Assembly (NCBI GenBank): GCA_000499405.2
Contig: HG738139.1
Coordinates: forward strand, 8,208,616-8,272,615
DNA from: Onchocerca volvulus
Lineage: Eukaryota > Nematoda > Chromadorea > Rhabditida > Onchocercidae
DNA length: 64,000 nt
Direction of reading: 5' to 3'
Shown piece after piece: positions 37,609-50,200 of this stretch (position 1 is the first letter of the stretch; every line of letters starts with the position of its first letter). Position numbers and translations under genes: made by a program. Below the pieces are notes generated by a model. It was not told where the DNA came from. It was given only the letters and a program-made list of their open reading frames with translations, and made no database searches.

Positions 37609-38967
37609 GTAAGCCTTTCAATAGAATATCAGAAACTTTGATGGTATACAACCAACCATTCGTTTCCTAAAATAAATGAACTGAATATTATCCTTACGAA
37701 GTATCATGCGCGCTCAGATTTACATATTCTTCTTTCCAATTGCTTTCATATGTCCCTGGCCATGAGATTAAAATACAAAACTTGGTAAGCATATATTGTC
37801 AGGAATAGCAAGTTTTAATTCTTTATTCATTTGTTATCACTTAGTTACTTGAATTTGCTCCATTAAATCTCAGTGCCTCAAAAATGCGCATGCCATTTGT
37901 TCGATTTACCAATTTCTGTAACTTCGTTCTCCAAACAAACAAAAAAGGATGTTATTTCAGGAGAAGACTAACTTGACTTTAGGTTATCTCCCCTTCCCCC
38001 CTTCTTATCAGTGATATCCTCCCCTCTGATACACAAAACATTTACATCTCTCCCAAACTTCTAGTACAATACCAACAGAAACCTGAAAATGAAAAACCTT
38101 TTACAAGCCGCCTCATTTCAAACTTATGAAAAAAGTTGTCTCAGGAAGAACTAATTTTGGCAAAGAAAAAGATTGATACATCTAAGAGGCGAAGTTTAGT
38201 CAAGTTTGCTTGCAAATATTCTTCTGCTGTTTCTTATTCAGCTATCATTCTAGCTTCTTCTGAAATCTCAAATAGAAGCATTTTTCGAAATTCTTGAATT
38301 ACAATTTTAATTTTGATAATTGCTGGTTATTTTAACTATTAATCTTGAGTTGATTGCTACTTTTCGGAAATTTTTATGGGTTTTCAAAGTCTTTATTTTA
38401 AGATAAAATAGTCTAAGTTTTAAAATTAAATGTTAAGGACATTTTAGATGGGTTCAATTATCTCTGCTTTTAGCGAGCTTTAAAAGCTTCTGTTCGAATC
38501 TACAAGTGGGAATATTATTTTGATTTTTTAGTTTATTTCAGAATTTTTTATAACAAAAATAGAAAGTATTTGAATCTGAATCTCTTTTATTATTTGTTTG
38601 GTACATTTATTTATTTTTTTCTTTTTTTTTATCTTATGGTGAGTGAAGTTCACCTTATTGTAAGTGAAGTATTTGTTTTAATAATTTTTTCCAATAACTT
38701 CGAGTAACTTCATTTAAAAAACTTCGAAATTAATTTCGAATCCAAAATGCTGAAAATAGTGTTTTGCATGCAATCTGAAAGGGACATACAACAGGGAGAG
38801 TAGAACTAATTTTTTACGAATATTTTGCTCAGTAGCATTTCTCCCTCATATTGATAAAGCCTCTATATTTTGCATAATTTCCAATGTACCGCTAAATTTA
38901 AGAACTTTTTTTTTCTTTTTTTCAATTTAAGAAATTTAAAAACTTCGAGAATTGAATTTAAAAAAAA
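37609..38967. other. Intergenic, no supported gene
   Basis: Upstream region of the zinc-finger gene. It contains a C-rich patch at 37988-38000 but no coding-like frame. Poly-A/T runs lie near 38625 and 38905-38925. Confidence 0.4.
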
Positions 38968-39284
38968 AGGTCAACTTAACGGCCAGTTTGTTTTTAATGA
39001 TACTATACGTGTATTGGGCGACCAAAAGACATCATGATGTAATTAGCAATATCAACTATTATAGAAACAGAATGCATCCCTATCGATTGCAACCTATCTT
39101 TTAGCCATTTTGGGCTCTCTCTATTTTTTACATTGACAATATGTATTCCACTAATGAAGCTCTCCCCATCAGTGACCTTAACATATATAGAAGAATTCCC
39201 TTTCATTAAGGTAGTTAGAAACTGAGGTTTATCTTGGATTTCATCCGCATGTCCTGGAATGACATCAAAGTGAGTTAAAGCCCC
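38968..39284 (-). pseudogene. pheT: Wolbachia-like pheT fragment (phenylalanyl-tRNA synthetase beta)
   Basis: A minus-strand frame open for about 94 codons (39284-39003) reads like the middle of bacterial PheT: it has [20 protein letters not shown] followed by [16 protein letters not shown], the segment where bacterial PheT has WLKxRLxxxGIRxINxVVDxTNYVMxExGQPxH. It ends in TAG at 39005-39003. After a one-base shift the next bases read IIKNKLAVKLT, matching the family's continuation (KIxGxxxVRxA), so the similarity runs on through a frameshift. There is no splice structure. Eukaryotic cytosolic PheRS subunits differ clearly from this form. The likely source is the Wolbachia endosymbiont, as seen for many nuclear insertions in filarial nematodes. 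The fragment is not functional as PheT. Confidence 0.8.
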
Positions 39285-41760
39285 ATATTAATGTAAAAAT
39301 GTAAAGTAAAAAAAAAAAGGTTATATTAATGTAAAATGTAAAATTGCTCTTCAACGATGTGTTTCAATGTGCTTCTTGTTTCAATCCGATATGTCCTGAA
39401 TCATCAATTCATCCAACGATCAGAGCACTATGAATTCATTAATTAATTACATTACAGACTCGCAAGAGGGAACGGATTACTTTAAAATTTCTATTTTAAT
39501 TTTTTTTCCCCTTTTCATAAATAATGATTTACATATGTCATTAGCACATTGCTTCATTCTTCTCTTCAATATATGAAAATGGACTTAACTATGGCTATTA
39601 AAATTTTCCAAATACTTATTTCGTAGTTTGATACTGAAAAACGGATTCAGCTTGCTTCATATTGAAAAATAAAACAATTCAATTCGGAATCGTAAATTTT
39701 TGTTTGTAATGACGAGGAAAATTTGTCTAAATTAATTAATATAAAAGGAGTAATGATTGTTTTTCAAGAGCAAATTTTCCACGACACATTTTCTGCTTCA
39801 CTGGTCAATTGATTATTATACAGTGTTCTGCTCAGGTTAATTACCATCTTATTGCCGAAAACATAAAAACTCAATATGTAATATCAATGAATTACTGATT
39901 TTTTATCTTTTTCTTCTTTTTGAATTCCTCAAACAGTGAACTAACTCTTGCTTTCATTTTTTCCCTTTTTTTTTTCTTTTTTTTTTTTTTTTTAGTTGCA
40001 CAAAATTTCCTTGTCCAGCCATTCAATTTCAAGGTTGTGGCAATCCATAAGAAACAAATCGTCGCAGTAGAGAAGGAAAAAAGGTCGTCGAAGGAAGTTT
40101 TAATTTCTATTAAATAATAATCATAGACTTGATCGTTTGGTTGAATATAAAATGAAGTATTTGACATCAAATGATCGCTTACTAGTGTTGTGTACGCAGA
40201 ATTTTTTGAAGTTTAGGATGAAAAGACCCTGTTCCGGATGAAGCCAAGATTATCACACTAATCAGTTGAAGATCTCTGCAATTCTTATTATTAAACATCA
40301 ATGACAGGATGAAGTAAGGACGAACTTGTTGCATTCGCTCCTCCTGGAATTGATAAATGACTTGTTACCGAGTTATTATCAAATCTTTTTCTTCATTTCC
40401 GCGCTGATAGATTCCCAATGGCTCGATTTTATCAACTTCTTGTTTCCCCTCACTAATATTAGCTATTGATTTATGCCATTACTTTGCCATATTTAGCTTC
40501 TGACCAAAGTCCCCCACAATCAAACAGCCTATTAATTTTGTCATTTATCGATAGCCTTCACTCATGCAAAATTTTAATCAAAAAAGGGAACGAACGACAG
40601 AACTTTCCTCTCCAATGCAGAAATTTTTTGTAAGTTTTGAAGATCGTTTTTTTCATTTTCCAGTCACTTGCTTTGAAACATAAAATGTCTGTTAGGAGGC
40701 CTTTCAATTCAGCAGCACAATCATCAAACCAGATCTGTTGTAAAAAATGTTCGTAAATACTCGTTCTTCTCATTCCTCATCTTTCTCTGTTTCGGTCAAC
40801 TTGCTTCACGAAATTGATTTATCGTTCTGCATCAACGCCAAGTTCTCGTTGAAATTTACGAATGGTAAGAGAAATCATCATTCGAATAGATAGGGAATGA
40901 AGTTTCTTCTATTTGCAACTTTTATTGGTATCAGTGGCTTTACGTTTCGAAAACGTTTCATCCTTCCTTTATTCTCTCTCAGTTCTTTTCCTCTAATTTA
41001 TTCCTGCTGCAAATCATTCTCGAAAAAAATATTGGAACATCATTTGCCTTGTTTTTCTCTATTTTACGATTATATTTATAAAACTGCAAACAGTGTTGGA
41101 ATGAACAAAAATATATAGCTTGATAAGAGATATATAAAGCTTATTTTTTCCGAAATTTGACTTAAACTTTAGTCGCAATGCTGAACGGTGTTAACCCATT
41201 AGATAATGTTACGACATGGCCGAGATGTATTCCGTTGAACTTTGAATGAGCCAAAAAAAACGCTGCTATATGTTATCTAACCAAAAACAAATAATCCAAG
41301 CTATTGCCATCTGAACAGTCGATGGTATAATAGAAAGTTTTTTTTTTTTTCAGAAAGATCATATTGGTTGTATTTGATGTCAATGGCATAGCTAATAAAA
41401 GATGAATTTGGCTGGATGATCAGATACTTTCAGCCAGCAATCCTGGAGACGCAGTAGTAAATTTCAAAAATGGTGACTACTGAAAGTATATTTTCTCCCA
41501 ACGGTATTTCATTTGCCTGAGTTTTGTTTATCAGTGCTGTAAAACAATAATCTTTCGTCTGTAACGTGAACAATCCATTCTTTTTCAGTAATTTCATCAA
41601 AACTTCAGACGAGTAATGTCAATGGCGCAATGATAGCAGCATGATTTGAATGGAGTGATACGATGAGAGATTTGATGACTCTTTTCCAGCAATACTACTA
41701 GTTTGAAATTCTTTTAAACTTGAATCCTTAACTGCTGAATAGATCGAGAAAATATCTGCC
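39285..41760. other. Intergenic, including an unassigned minus-strand ORF
   Basis: Mostly AT-rich DNA without gene structure. A 71-codon minus-strand ORF at 40773-40558 starts MRRTSIYEHFLQQIWFDDC and ends at TGA. It is not recognised and may be chance. The word ACATTAATAT occurs twice (39287-39333) around a poly-T/A tract beside the pheT-like fragment. TTTTCCAG at 41682-41689, about 70 bp before the next ATG, could be a trans-splice acceptor. Confidence 0.35.
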
Positions 41761-44700
41761 ATGCGAATTAGTACAAACTGTATAATAGGAGCGATTACTG
41801 TATCTTTGCTATGGATATTCATTATGGTGGCATATTTGAAATTATTGGACGAGCCAAGAGCACGAATCACTTACTTACATCAACGATACCATCCATTAAC
41901 TTATCCAGCTATTGATGATCGTTCTAAACTGCCTCTGATTCTTAACAATAATAATCATGATAATAATAATAATGATATATCAAAAGAAATGCAGGAAGAA
42001 CAATTTTCATTGAATAAAATACCAGAAGTTGACCTCGAAAAGTTGTCAATTGTACAAAACCAACAGGAACAGGTAATTTTATTGCATTTCTAATCACTTA
42101 CTAATTATTCTGTGTTGTTTATCTCTTGAAGATAATGCGATCTTGCGTGATGATGATTAGCCTGCAGAATTATTTCTGTCAGTAAGGCATCATCTGTCGC
42201 CATGTTTCATGCTTGGAATACTATTCTCGGACTAACTAGTGCTTTGATTGCTCACGCAGTAGACTAGTTCCGTGGGATATTCATGCATTTATTTTTCCTT
42301 ATAATTTATTTCTTCATTCTTTCTTGAAATTATTTACATAAACATAAATGCTATGTATCATATCATTCATTTTTTTCTCCTGAACAATACTTTAGATAAA
42401 TTTAGTAGAAATTTTACAAAACTTTTAGAAGCAACGTGATATAAGCTATGCAAAATATGCGTTCAATGAATTTTTGAGCGATAGGATTGGGCCACGACGA
42501 AAGATCCCTGATACACGTCATTACTTGTGAGTATTGATTTATTTAAAATTTGGTGAATGAGAGACGTCTTGATTCAATCATGTTTTGATTTGGTATCTGT
42601 TTTGGAATATTCGAATTGTTATGAGTATTTGGACTGTCACATAGATTATCAATCGACTGATGGTCATTTTCATATAGGCACTGTTCTTTCTTATGAGATT
42701 TATTATCTTCAATTTGATTTATCGAAATGACGGCTTCTTTTATTAGCGGATACTTGCTTATTTTCAATTCATCTATTTATGAGATTCATTTACATTTTTT
42801 GATGTTAATGCTGCATATTTCAGATGTCTGAATGAAAGCTATTCGGAAGAATTGCCAGCGGCAAGTATTATCATCTGTTACTATAATGAAGCTTCATCAG
42901 CTTTGATTCGCATGGTGAATAGTATTTTGGATAGAACGCCATCAAATTTGGTCCACGAAATTTTATTGGTGAATGACTGCAGTGATCTCGGTTTGTTCAT
43001 GAACTGAAGAACAATAGCCTTAATTTGTTATATTTCAAGAGATAATATTGTATGTATAGTTAAAGATATCGAAATCGTCTTTCAGATTTGATCGCATATA
43101 TGTGATTCTTATATGAAATCCTAGTACATGAAATAAGGAATAAATCATGAACGATGTTTGGAGAGGAAATGAGGATTAATAAGATTCTGTTCAGATGTAT
43201 TACGTGGAATCGTTCGATCAATTAGCTATTTAGATTTACTTTTTAATTTATTTGTTCTTGTAGAAACTATCTTCAGACAATGCATCTGATGCTGCAATAC
43301 ATGCATACGCTCGTGAGAACTGGAATAGTGATGTGGTGAAAATGTTGCGAACGGAAAAGAATGAAGGACTGATTCGAGCGAAAATATTTGGAGCACAACA
43401 TGCTACAGGTGAGGTGCTGGTGTTTCTGGACAGTCACTGTGAGGTGAACGAACGATGGCTCGAACCCCTGCTGGATCGAATCGTTGCTGATAGACATACG
43501 TTAGTTCAGGATTTATTTAAAACATGTTGATAATCGAAATAATTTTTGCTTTGTCATTATGATAAGCATAAATTAAAATTCAATATATTATTTGATCGAT
43601 TTACTATTTCTCTTCCAGATCACAAAAACTTCCGCATTTCCGTCATTCCATCTCTTTACAACGATTAAGTATATTGTCGATTTCAGTAAAAGAATATTTG
43701 CCAAACTATTTTGTTTGATCACTCATTAATTGCTTTTTCGATCTTTGTTAGTTCATACACAGGTGTATATCTCCAGCCAATTTGAAATTCGCAGGATACA
43801 TTTTTATGTTACTTGATCGTCGCCTAGGTAGTGTATTGAGATCTTGGATTGAATTCCAAGATATAAGCATACGTAAGTGGAATTACGAAAGAAATTTAAA
43901 AATCCAGAACGAAATTTCTTTTCCAATATTTTAGAGTTGTCTGTCCGATTATTGATATCATTGATGCAAACACTCTGAAATATATTGCATCGCCAGTATG
44001 CAAAGGGGGCATGTCTTGGTCATTAGCATTCAAATGGGATTATTTCTCACCGGCATACTTCGATGAACCTAAACAATATGTACGCCCGTTGAAATCACCA
44101 ACAATGGCTGGTGGTTTATTTGCCATTGACAGGAAATATTTTGATAAGCTTGGACAGTATGATCGAGGAATGGAAATTTGGGGAGCAGAAAATGTAGAAA
44201 TTTCTCTAAGGGTAAAAGTTATTTTACAATATCCATCGGAATATTCATTAAATGAACTTCAGGATCTCACGATTTTCTTTGCATATATAACTGGAAATAT
44301 ATGGCGACTGCAGAAGTTTTCTGGAAGCAGTATCTTTGATGAGTAAATACACTGTATTGTCTGATAATTTATTAATTTCTGATTGCCTATTTGTCTTAAA
44401 TCTTAGGTGTAATGATGGTTAGTCTTAGTTCCATTATATGTTTTTAAAATAATTAATTGTTTATAGATTTGGATGTGTGGTGGTCGCTTAGAAATTATCC
44501 CATGTAGCAGAGTTGGTCATATATTTCGTCAACGGCGACCTTATGGACTTGGAATTGATTCGATGGGTCGAAATGCAGCCCGTACTGCTAACATTTGGCT
44601 CGATGAATATATTGTACATGTTTTGTTCCTTTTCTAACAAATTTAACATTTAAACTGATATTACAGTCGAATATCGTACACTGGTAAGCTTAATAATTCT

Positions 44701-44840
44701 ATTTATTTGTAGACATAAACTCATCTGGTCACTATTTATGATTTCATAATAGATAATGGTCAGATATAATCTTTTTTGTAGATAAATACAAAATAAAGGT
44801 GCATTTTATTTATATCATGTTAAACTTATCGTATCTCTCG

Positions 44841-44875
<35 letters not shown>

Positions 44876-46378
44876 CTCTTCTACTGGAGTGGCTCGTATT
44901 CCGCACTGTTTCTCAATAAATAAAAAATATTTGTCGCATCTGCAAAAATTAAAGAACAATTTTTCAGGATCAATTTTATGCAGTAAGACCAAATCTGCGA
45001 GGGATCGACATAGGTGATATAAGAGAAATGAAGGCGTTACGCGAGAAATTACACTGTAAATCATTTGTATGGTATCTCCAGAATATTTATCCAGAACTGC
45101 TGCCAAACAACCATCCAACAATGTTCGAATTAAAGGAATCCGATATGCTACGAAATAGAAATATTGAGAGATATCACGTGAGGTTTAAGCATTAGTAAAG
45201 ATTATAATTTCTTCTGGGAATTATAAGAATATTTTTGAGAATGTCGATTCAAGAAATAAATGAGCAAATAAACTGAAACCTAAGATAGTTTCAAGGAAAA
45301 TAATCACGATCTACAATAAAAATTGGAGAACAGTTAAGTAAATCAAGGCATATTTGCCTCCGACGGAATATTGGTTGTTGTCATTTATGATCAGAACTAA
45401 GGCGGTATCTGATCGTCTTCGAATCATCACTTTCGTTTTTAATTAATAACGACATTCTGGCAAAATGCAGTACCAGGAAATATCATAATATCTGCAGTCT
45501 AGCATTTAGTGTTTTCGGAATTTATAGAAATTAATAACTGCAGAATTGCCACCAATTCAGTAAGTAAATTTCCTTCCAATTTCCCTCATATAGAAGATAG
45601 ATTGAAATTCTAAATTTTAAACTGAATTTATTTTGTAGATAATCTTATATAACACAAGCTTATGCCTGACAGCTCAGTCAACGAATGGGCGTTTGGCGAG
45701 AGGGAATAGCGTCGTTGTTGAGTATTGTCGCAAAGGAAATCGTCATCAAAGTTGGCATTGGACAAAATTTGGCGAACTTCGTCCCATGGGTTCGGCAACA
45801 CTGTGTCTCGATTCACTAAAGGTGGCATTTCTCTTAGCTTTTCTATTTCATTGAATATCTTTTTCTCCTTATGCTTAAATCCAAAAACCATTTATTGTTT
45901 CTTAGAGAACGATGTGAACCTATGGATACATGACGTTCTTTTGGGAAATGGTAATCTTTTTATCTGAATAATATGCTGATTGAAATAATGTATTGCATAG
46001 TGATATGAATTAGCAAAATGCAAGATTGAAACTATTAACTATTTTAATAATTTTATGAAGTTTTTAGGGACCGCGTATTCTAAAATGCCATTTACAAGGT
46101 GCTCATCAAGAGTGGTCTCTTATGGTAAGTCGTAATTTTAGAATTTTGCTATGGGAAGAAGATGAAAAAAGTTATGAAACTTGTATAAATATATATATAA
46201 CACATTCAAATTCAGAGTTTCTTAAACAATATTATAAACATTTCAGGGACATAAAATCTACAATGCAGCAGTTGGTCAATGTATACACGGTGAAAAAGAG
46301 TCATCCAGTGTAACCAAAAATCGTTTCTGTTCTGTTGCAAGTGAGTGGGAATTTCGGATTAACACTCAAACTAAATAA
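41761..46378 (+). CDS. gly-11: Polypeptide N-acetylgalactosaminyltransferase, GALNT11-like
   Basis: Starts mucin-type O-glycosylation in the Golgi by transferring GalNAc from UDP-GalNAc to Ser/Thr. Ten exons in phase: 41761-42072, 42429-42526, 42824-42990, 43277-43499, 43935-44211, 44467-44613, 44968-45177, 45639-45821, 46068-46124, 46247-46378; 601 residues, a normal family length. A short cytoplasmic tail and signal-anchor ([19 protein letters not shown], about residues 9-27) make it a type II protein, followed by a stem with an Asn-rich run. The GT-A domain begins [20 protein letters not shown]; the metal-binding DSH is near 243-245 ([12 protein letters not shown]), then [16 protein letters not shown] and [17 protein letters not shown]. 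The C-terminal ricin B lectin domain (about 478-601) has SWHW, QEWSL and SEWEF in the QxW positions. Resemblance is closest to GALNT11 ([18 protein letters not shown]), hence the gly-11 suggestion, which is tentative. Confidence 0.9.
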
Positions 46379-47256
46379 ATTAGATTGTTTTCTCTTTACT
46401 TATCAAAAGACCTCCAATATGCTATTATCGGCCTTAAATTAAGAAGCGAAGTCAGTAAAATTAGCTATTACAATTAGTTCATCTCAATTTTTGTTAAAAT
46501 GTCATTCTGTGTCATCTATGTAGATGTCATTTTAAAGTAAACTAAGGGAACATAAAATCCTATAAACAGGAATGCCTTTTAGAATATTCTTTCATATCAT
46601 TCTAAATGATATTGGAAACCAGAACATCGAATTTTCGTTGATAGATTATCATCTATGTTAAACGCAATGAAAAACATAACATTCATTAAAAACTAAGTAA
46701 TAACAAATAGTTATCGAGAAAACAAACACCATATAAATATGTTTTTTTAACGCTTTGATATATATATATATATAGAACGAAAAAAATAATTTCGTTTTTG
46801 TTTTTCTTTTTAGTGAAGTGTAAATAGCTGTATAAGACAATCACATTTCTCATCTTTTCTCATTTACACTGCGCTAGAAATAAAAGTAAAAGCGAAACTA
46901 TTTTCTTTTTTCAGTATATACAGAATCAATGTTATGTAATTGCTTTTTTCTTTTTTTTTTAATATGTACAGAATGAAATTATATAATTGTTTTTAAATAA
47001 AGTTCATGATATGCATAGAACTTCACAAGAGAAAAATTTGAATGCCATACTCATGATCGATAAGAAATGAAACATAGGTACTGAAGTTAAGTTTTCAAAT
47101 TGCTGCAGAATTTGCATTTCGTTACATTTCAGTATAAATTTTACCATATTTCTTTTTTCTCTAAAAAGACAATAAAACAACATCATTGTTTCCTCGAAAA
47201 TTTCTAGTGGAAAATTGGTATAAAATGATGACATCATATGTCATAACAAAAAAAAG
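46379..47256. other. Convergent 3' flanks of GALNT-like and RPA1 genes
   Basis: AT-rich DNA between two convergent stop codons. No gene seen. A (TA)n tract lies at 46758-46773. Confidence 0.5.
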
Positions 47257-50200
47257 TCATTTTTCTACAGATGATCCAGTGTTAGTAAATTCAATGGCAC
47301 GCTCTAAAAATGCACAGTAGCTATCGAAGGGCATCGGTATCAAATCTTTTACCGCCCAAAAATAAACTTGCTTTGTTTTAGCTGCAGCCTTCGAATAATC
47401 AATATTTCCTCTTTTTTGGGTACCGAGTCGAAACATAAACGGTTTGAAGAGCACACTTTTGAAAAACGATTGATACCGTTCACTGTCAAATTTCAGGAAT
47501 TTAGCAACTTCATCCGCCTGCTCCCCTATCAGTTTTTGTGCACAATCATCAAATGCAGTCACATGAATAGTTCCCGTAAAATCAAATAATTCCATCTGAA
47601 ACAAAGAAATGAACATAACAATGTCCACCTTTTTTGGAGAAAGATTTCGATAGTTCGAAGTCAAGGATGATCTGTATTAAAGGAACATCTTTATTCTCTT
47701 CCATCAAATTTCTAAAAAATTTAAAGCAACTTAATACCGTGAGAAGGAGTCGAGCATTTCCAACCCCGACTATGTGCATCAGATCTAGTTGTGATCATTA
47801 GATCAAAATAATAAACTAATGATGCAATTGGCAAACAGATTAAAAATAAGATAAAAACAGCGGTTCGTAAATAGTGAATATCCATTACAAATTTAAGATT
47901 TTGATTATCTTCAAGCGAAATTACAATCGAATCATCTAATTTTAGTTCAGTACTTACATGTAAAGTATAATAATATTTATATTCGTTGCAAATACCACAT
48001 TTTGAACATATGTACAAGTCACCATCTTTTTCGACCAATAGTTTTTTCTTACAAGTTGGGCAACCCTGAAAATTTTCATAGTCTTGAACTTTATTTCTCA
48101 AATGAATTTCATTAAATCGCTCCAAATCACTATTCCTCATGATTAAATACGCATAAAACAGACGAGATGTTATGGACATTAGACTACAAAACAGACATTA
48201 AATCTTAAATTGAGAAAGGTTAATAAAGTTTTCGAAAAAAAGCACCTTATACGCAGCATTTTCTGTAAAAATAGAAGAAATCATTGCAGTCAAGTTGAAA
48301 AAATGACCATTTAGCGAGGGTTTTAGCTGCTTAATCCATCTGTGTTCGTGAACTAAAAAAAAAAAATCAAATTATCTAATGAAATTATCGCACGAATATT
48401 TCACTTTCTTTACATTAAAAAATCCCCTCTCGAACTTTACTAAGATTTAAGGTTAAGGAATCAATAAAATATAAGAATATGGAAAGAAAATAAGAGCTGT
48501 TTTTCTAAAATGATTCATTACTTGAAACTTTCACTAAAAAGAAGCAAGAAATCCTTAAGAAAGTGAATTATGAATTCTCAAACATAGCTAAGTATCAATT
48601 AACTTACATGATAAAATCTGATTTACTGATGCAGGTTTGAAAATTTTGTCCTTATTTTCACTATACCAAAACTGAAGAGCGTCAGCTTCCGGAAAATGTG
48701 GATCGTATAACAATTTGCTAGAAGTTATCGAAACCAAAGATATTGTTCCTGGAATTTCAAAAATCAAGTAAATTGAGCGAAAGTTATTTTTTGCACAATT
48801 TAAATTACGTTGCTAATACATCTATCAAGTCTACAACAAAATTTGCTAAATAAATCTTGGAAAAAAAATAAAGCAAATTGAGCGAAAGTCATTTTTTACT
48901 AGTTATTTTTTCAAATTAAACAATAACCTTGATAACAACGCACAAGCAATCCCTTGACAGCTAGTACATGTTTACACTGTTCGTTCGGGAATGTTTTTGC
49001 TTTCTGACCCCAGAGATTTATAGTAACATAGTAGCTACTATCATCAACAATCTGTATTTCTCGTTTTTGCAGTTCTTCCCCAGTTTTTGATTTCAGCTGC
49101 TTCATTTCACCAACGCTGATCACAGTTCCCAACACATCTGGAATTAGGTACCTGATTTTTTTTTTGTTCATGAGGAAACGAACTTCTATACTTCATGCGT
49201 CAAAACCTTAATATTTTGAAATGTTATTTCATTACTTCCAAATAAATACTGCTTTATTCATTAGCTTTTATCAATATATTGAACCATAATGGAATATAAT
49301 CAGGCAGAAAGATGTTGCCCGACAATGGAATTAACAATTTATCAACACAAACCTATTTCTGTGTCGACAAAATTTTGCAAATTGTGAATACGTACAAATT
49401 CAAAATTCATTTTTGGCGATAAAATAAGCGGCCGATCTGTGCATTTTGTGATCTGAAAGATCCTTCATTGAGTGTGTTAGTAAAAACTTGTTACTTAGAA
49501 ATAAGTAACAATATTCTTTCTTACAAGATTTATATTAAATACGAGTACTGCAAAATATGACCTTACTATCTGTCTGAAGTACAATTTCCATATCATGTTG
49601 ATTACGTCCATATCTTCTGCTAGCCATTTTTACCGATGCGCGAGTGATATAATACATCTGAAATTATATTTATAATTATCAAAGAATTCGAATATTTAAA
49701 ATTTACTGAGAATAGTAAATTCACCTGTTCCAAACCAATCAGAGTGGCAGTTTTGCATGCAGTGTCACCAAAAGCAGAAACACGAATTTCGACACCATCG
49801 TCATCCACTGCCAGAAATGAGAATATATGCTGACCTCGAATACATCTTATCTGAAAATAATGAGTAAATAAAATTTAAAATTTCATTTCGCAAAATAATG
49901 AATTAAGCAGAATAGTAATGAATTAGCGGTAAAATATTTACCTCATCAATAGAAGTAACTTTGATACATAATCGCCAGTTCTTGCAATATGGTGTCAATA
50001 ATTTGATTGGAGTAACATTTCCAATTTTGCTACAGAAAGAATCTAAAACATAGCTTTTAAAAAATTCTATTAGTATTTATAGGCTTGCGTTCCGTCTGAT
50101 TTCCATTAATAATGCTCTTCTATTAAAAGATTTAATGTTCAAAAAGAAAAAAAACTTTCAGTATGTAAATACTGATATGAGACATTCGCTTCTTTAATTA

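Noticed and set aside
42543..42767. Minus-strand 74-codon ORF within a GALNT-like intron
   Set aside because: Asn/Ser/Lys/Ile-rich composition typical of translated AT-rich intron, no splice context or homology.
44845..44872. (TA)n microsatellite, also at 2043, 32603, 36970, 46758
   Set aside because: Ordinary simple repeats for an AT-rich genome; no further structure.
44810..45121. Minus-strand 103-codon ORF
   Set aside because: It is the antisense of GALNT-like exon 7 plus a (TA)n tract.
48067..48245. N-terminal half of the 152-codon minus-strand ORF ending at 48179 as RPA1 coding sequence
   Set aside because: Family similarity joins ENAAYK (exon ending at 48246) directly to GCPTCKKKL (exon starting at 48065); the segment between is an in-frame-looking intron.
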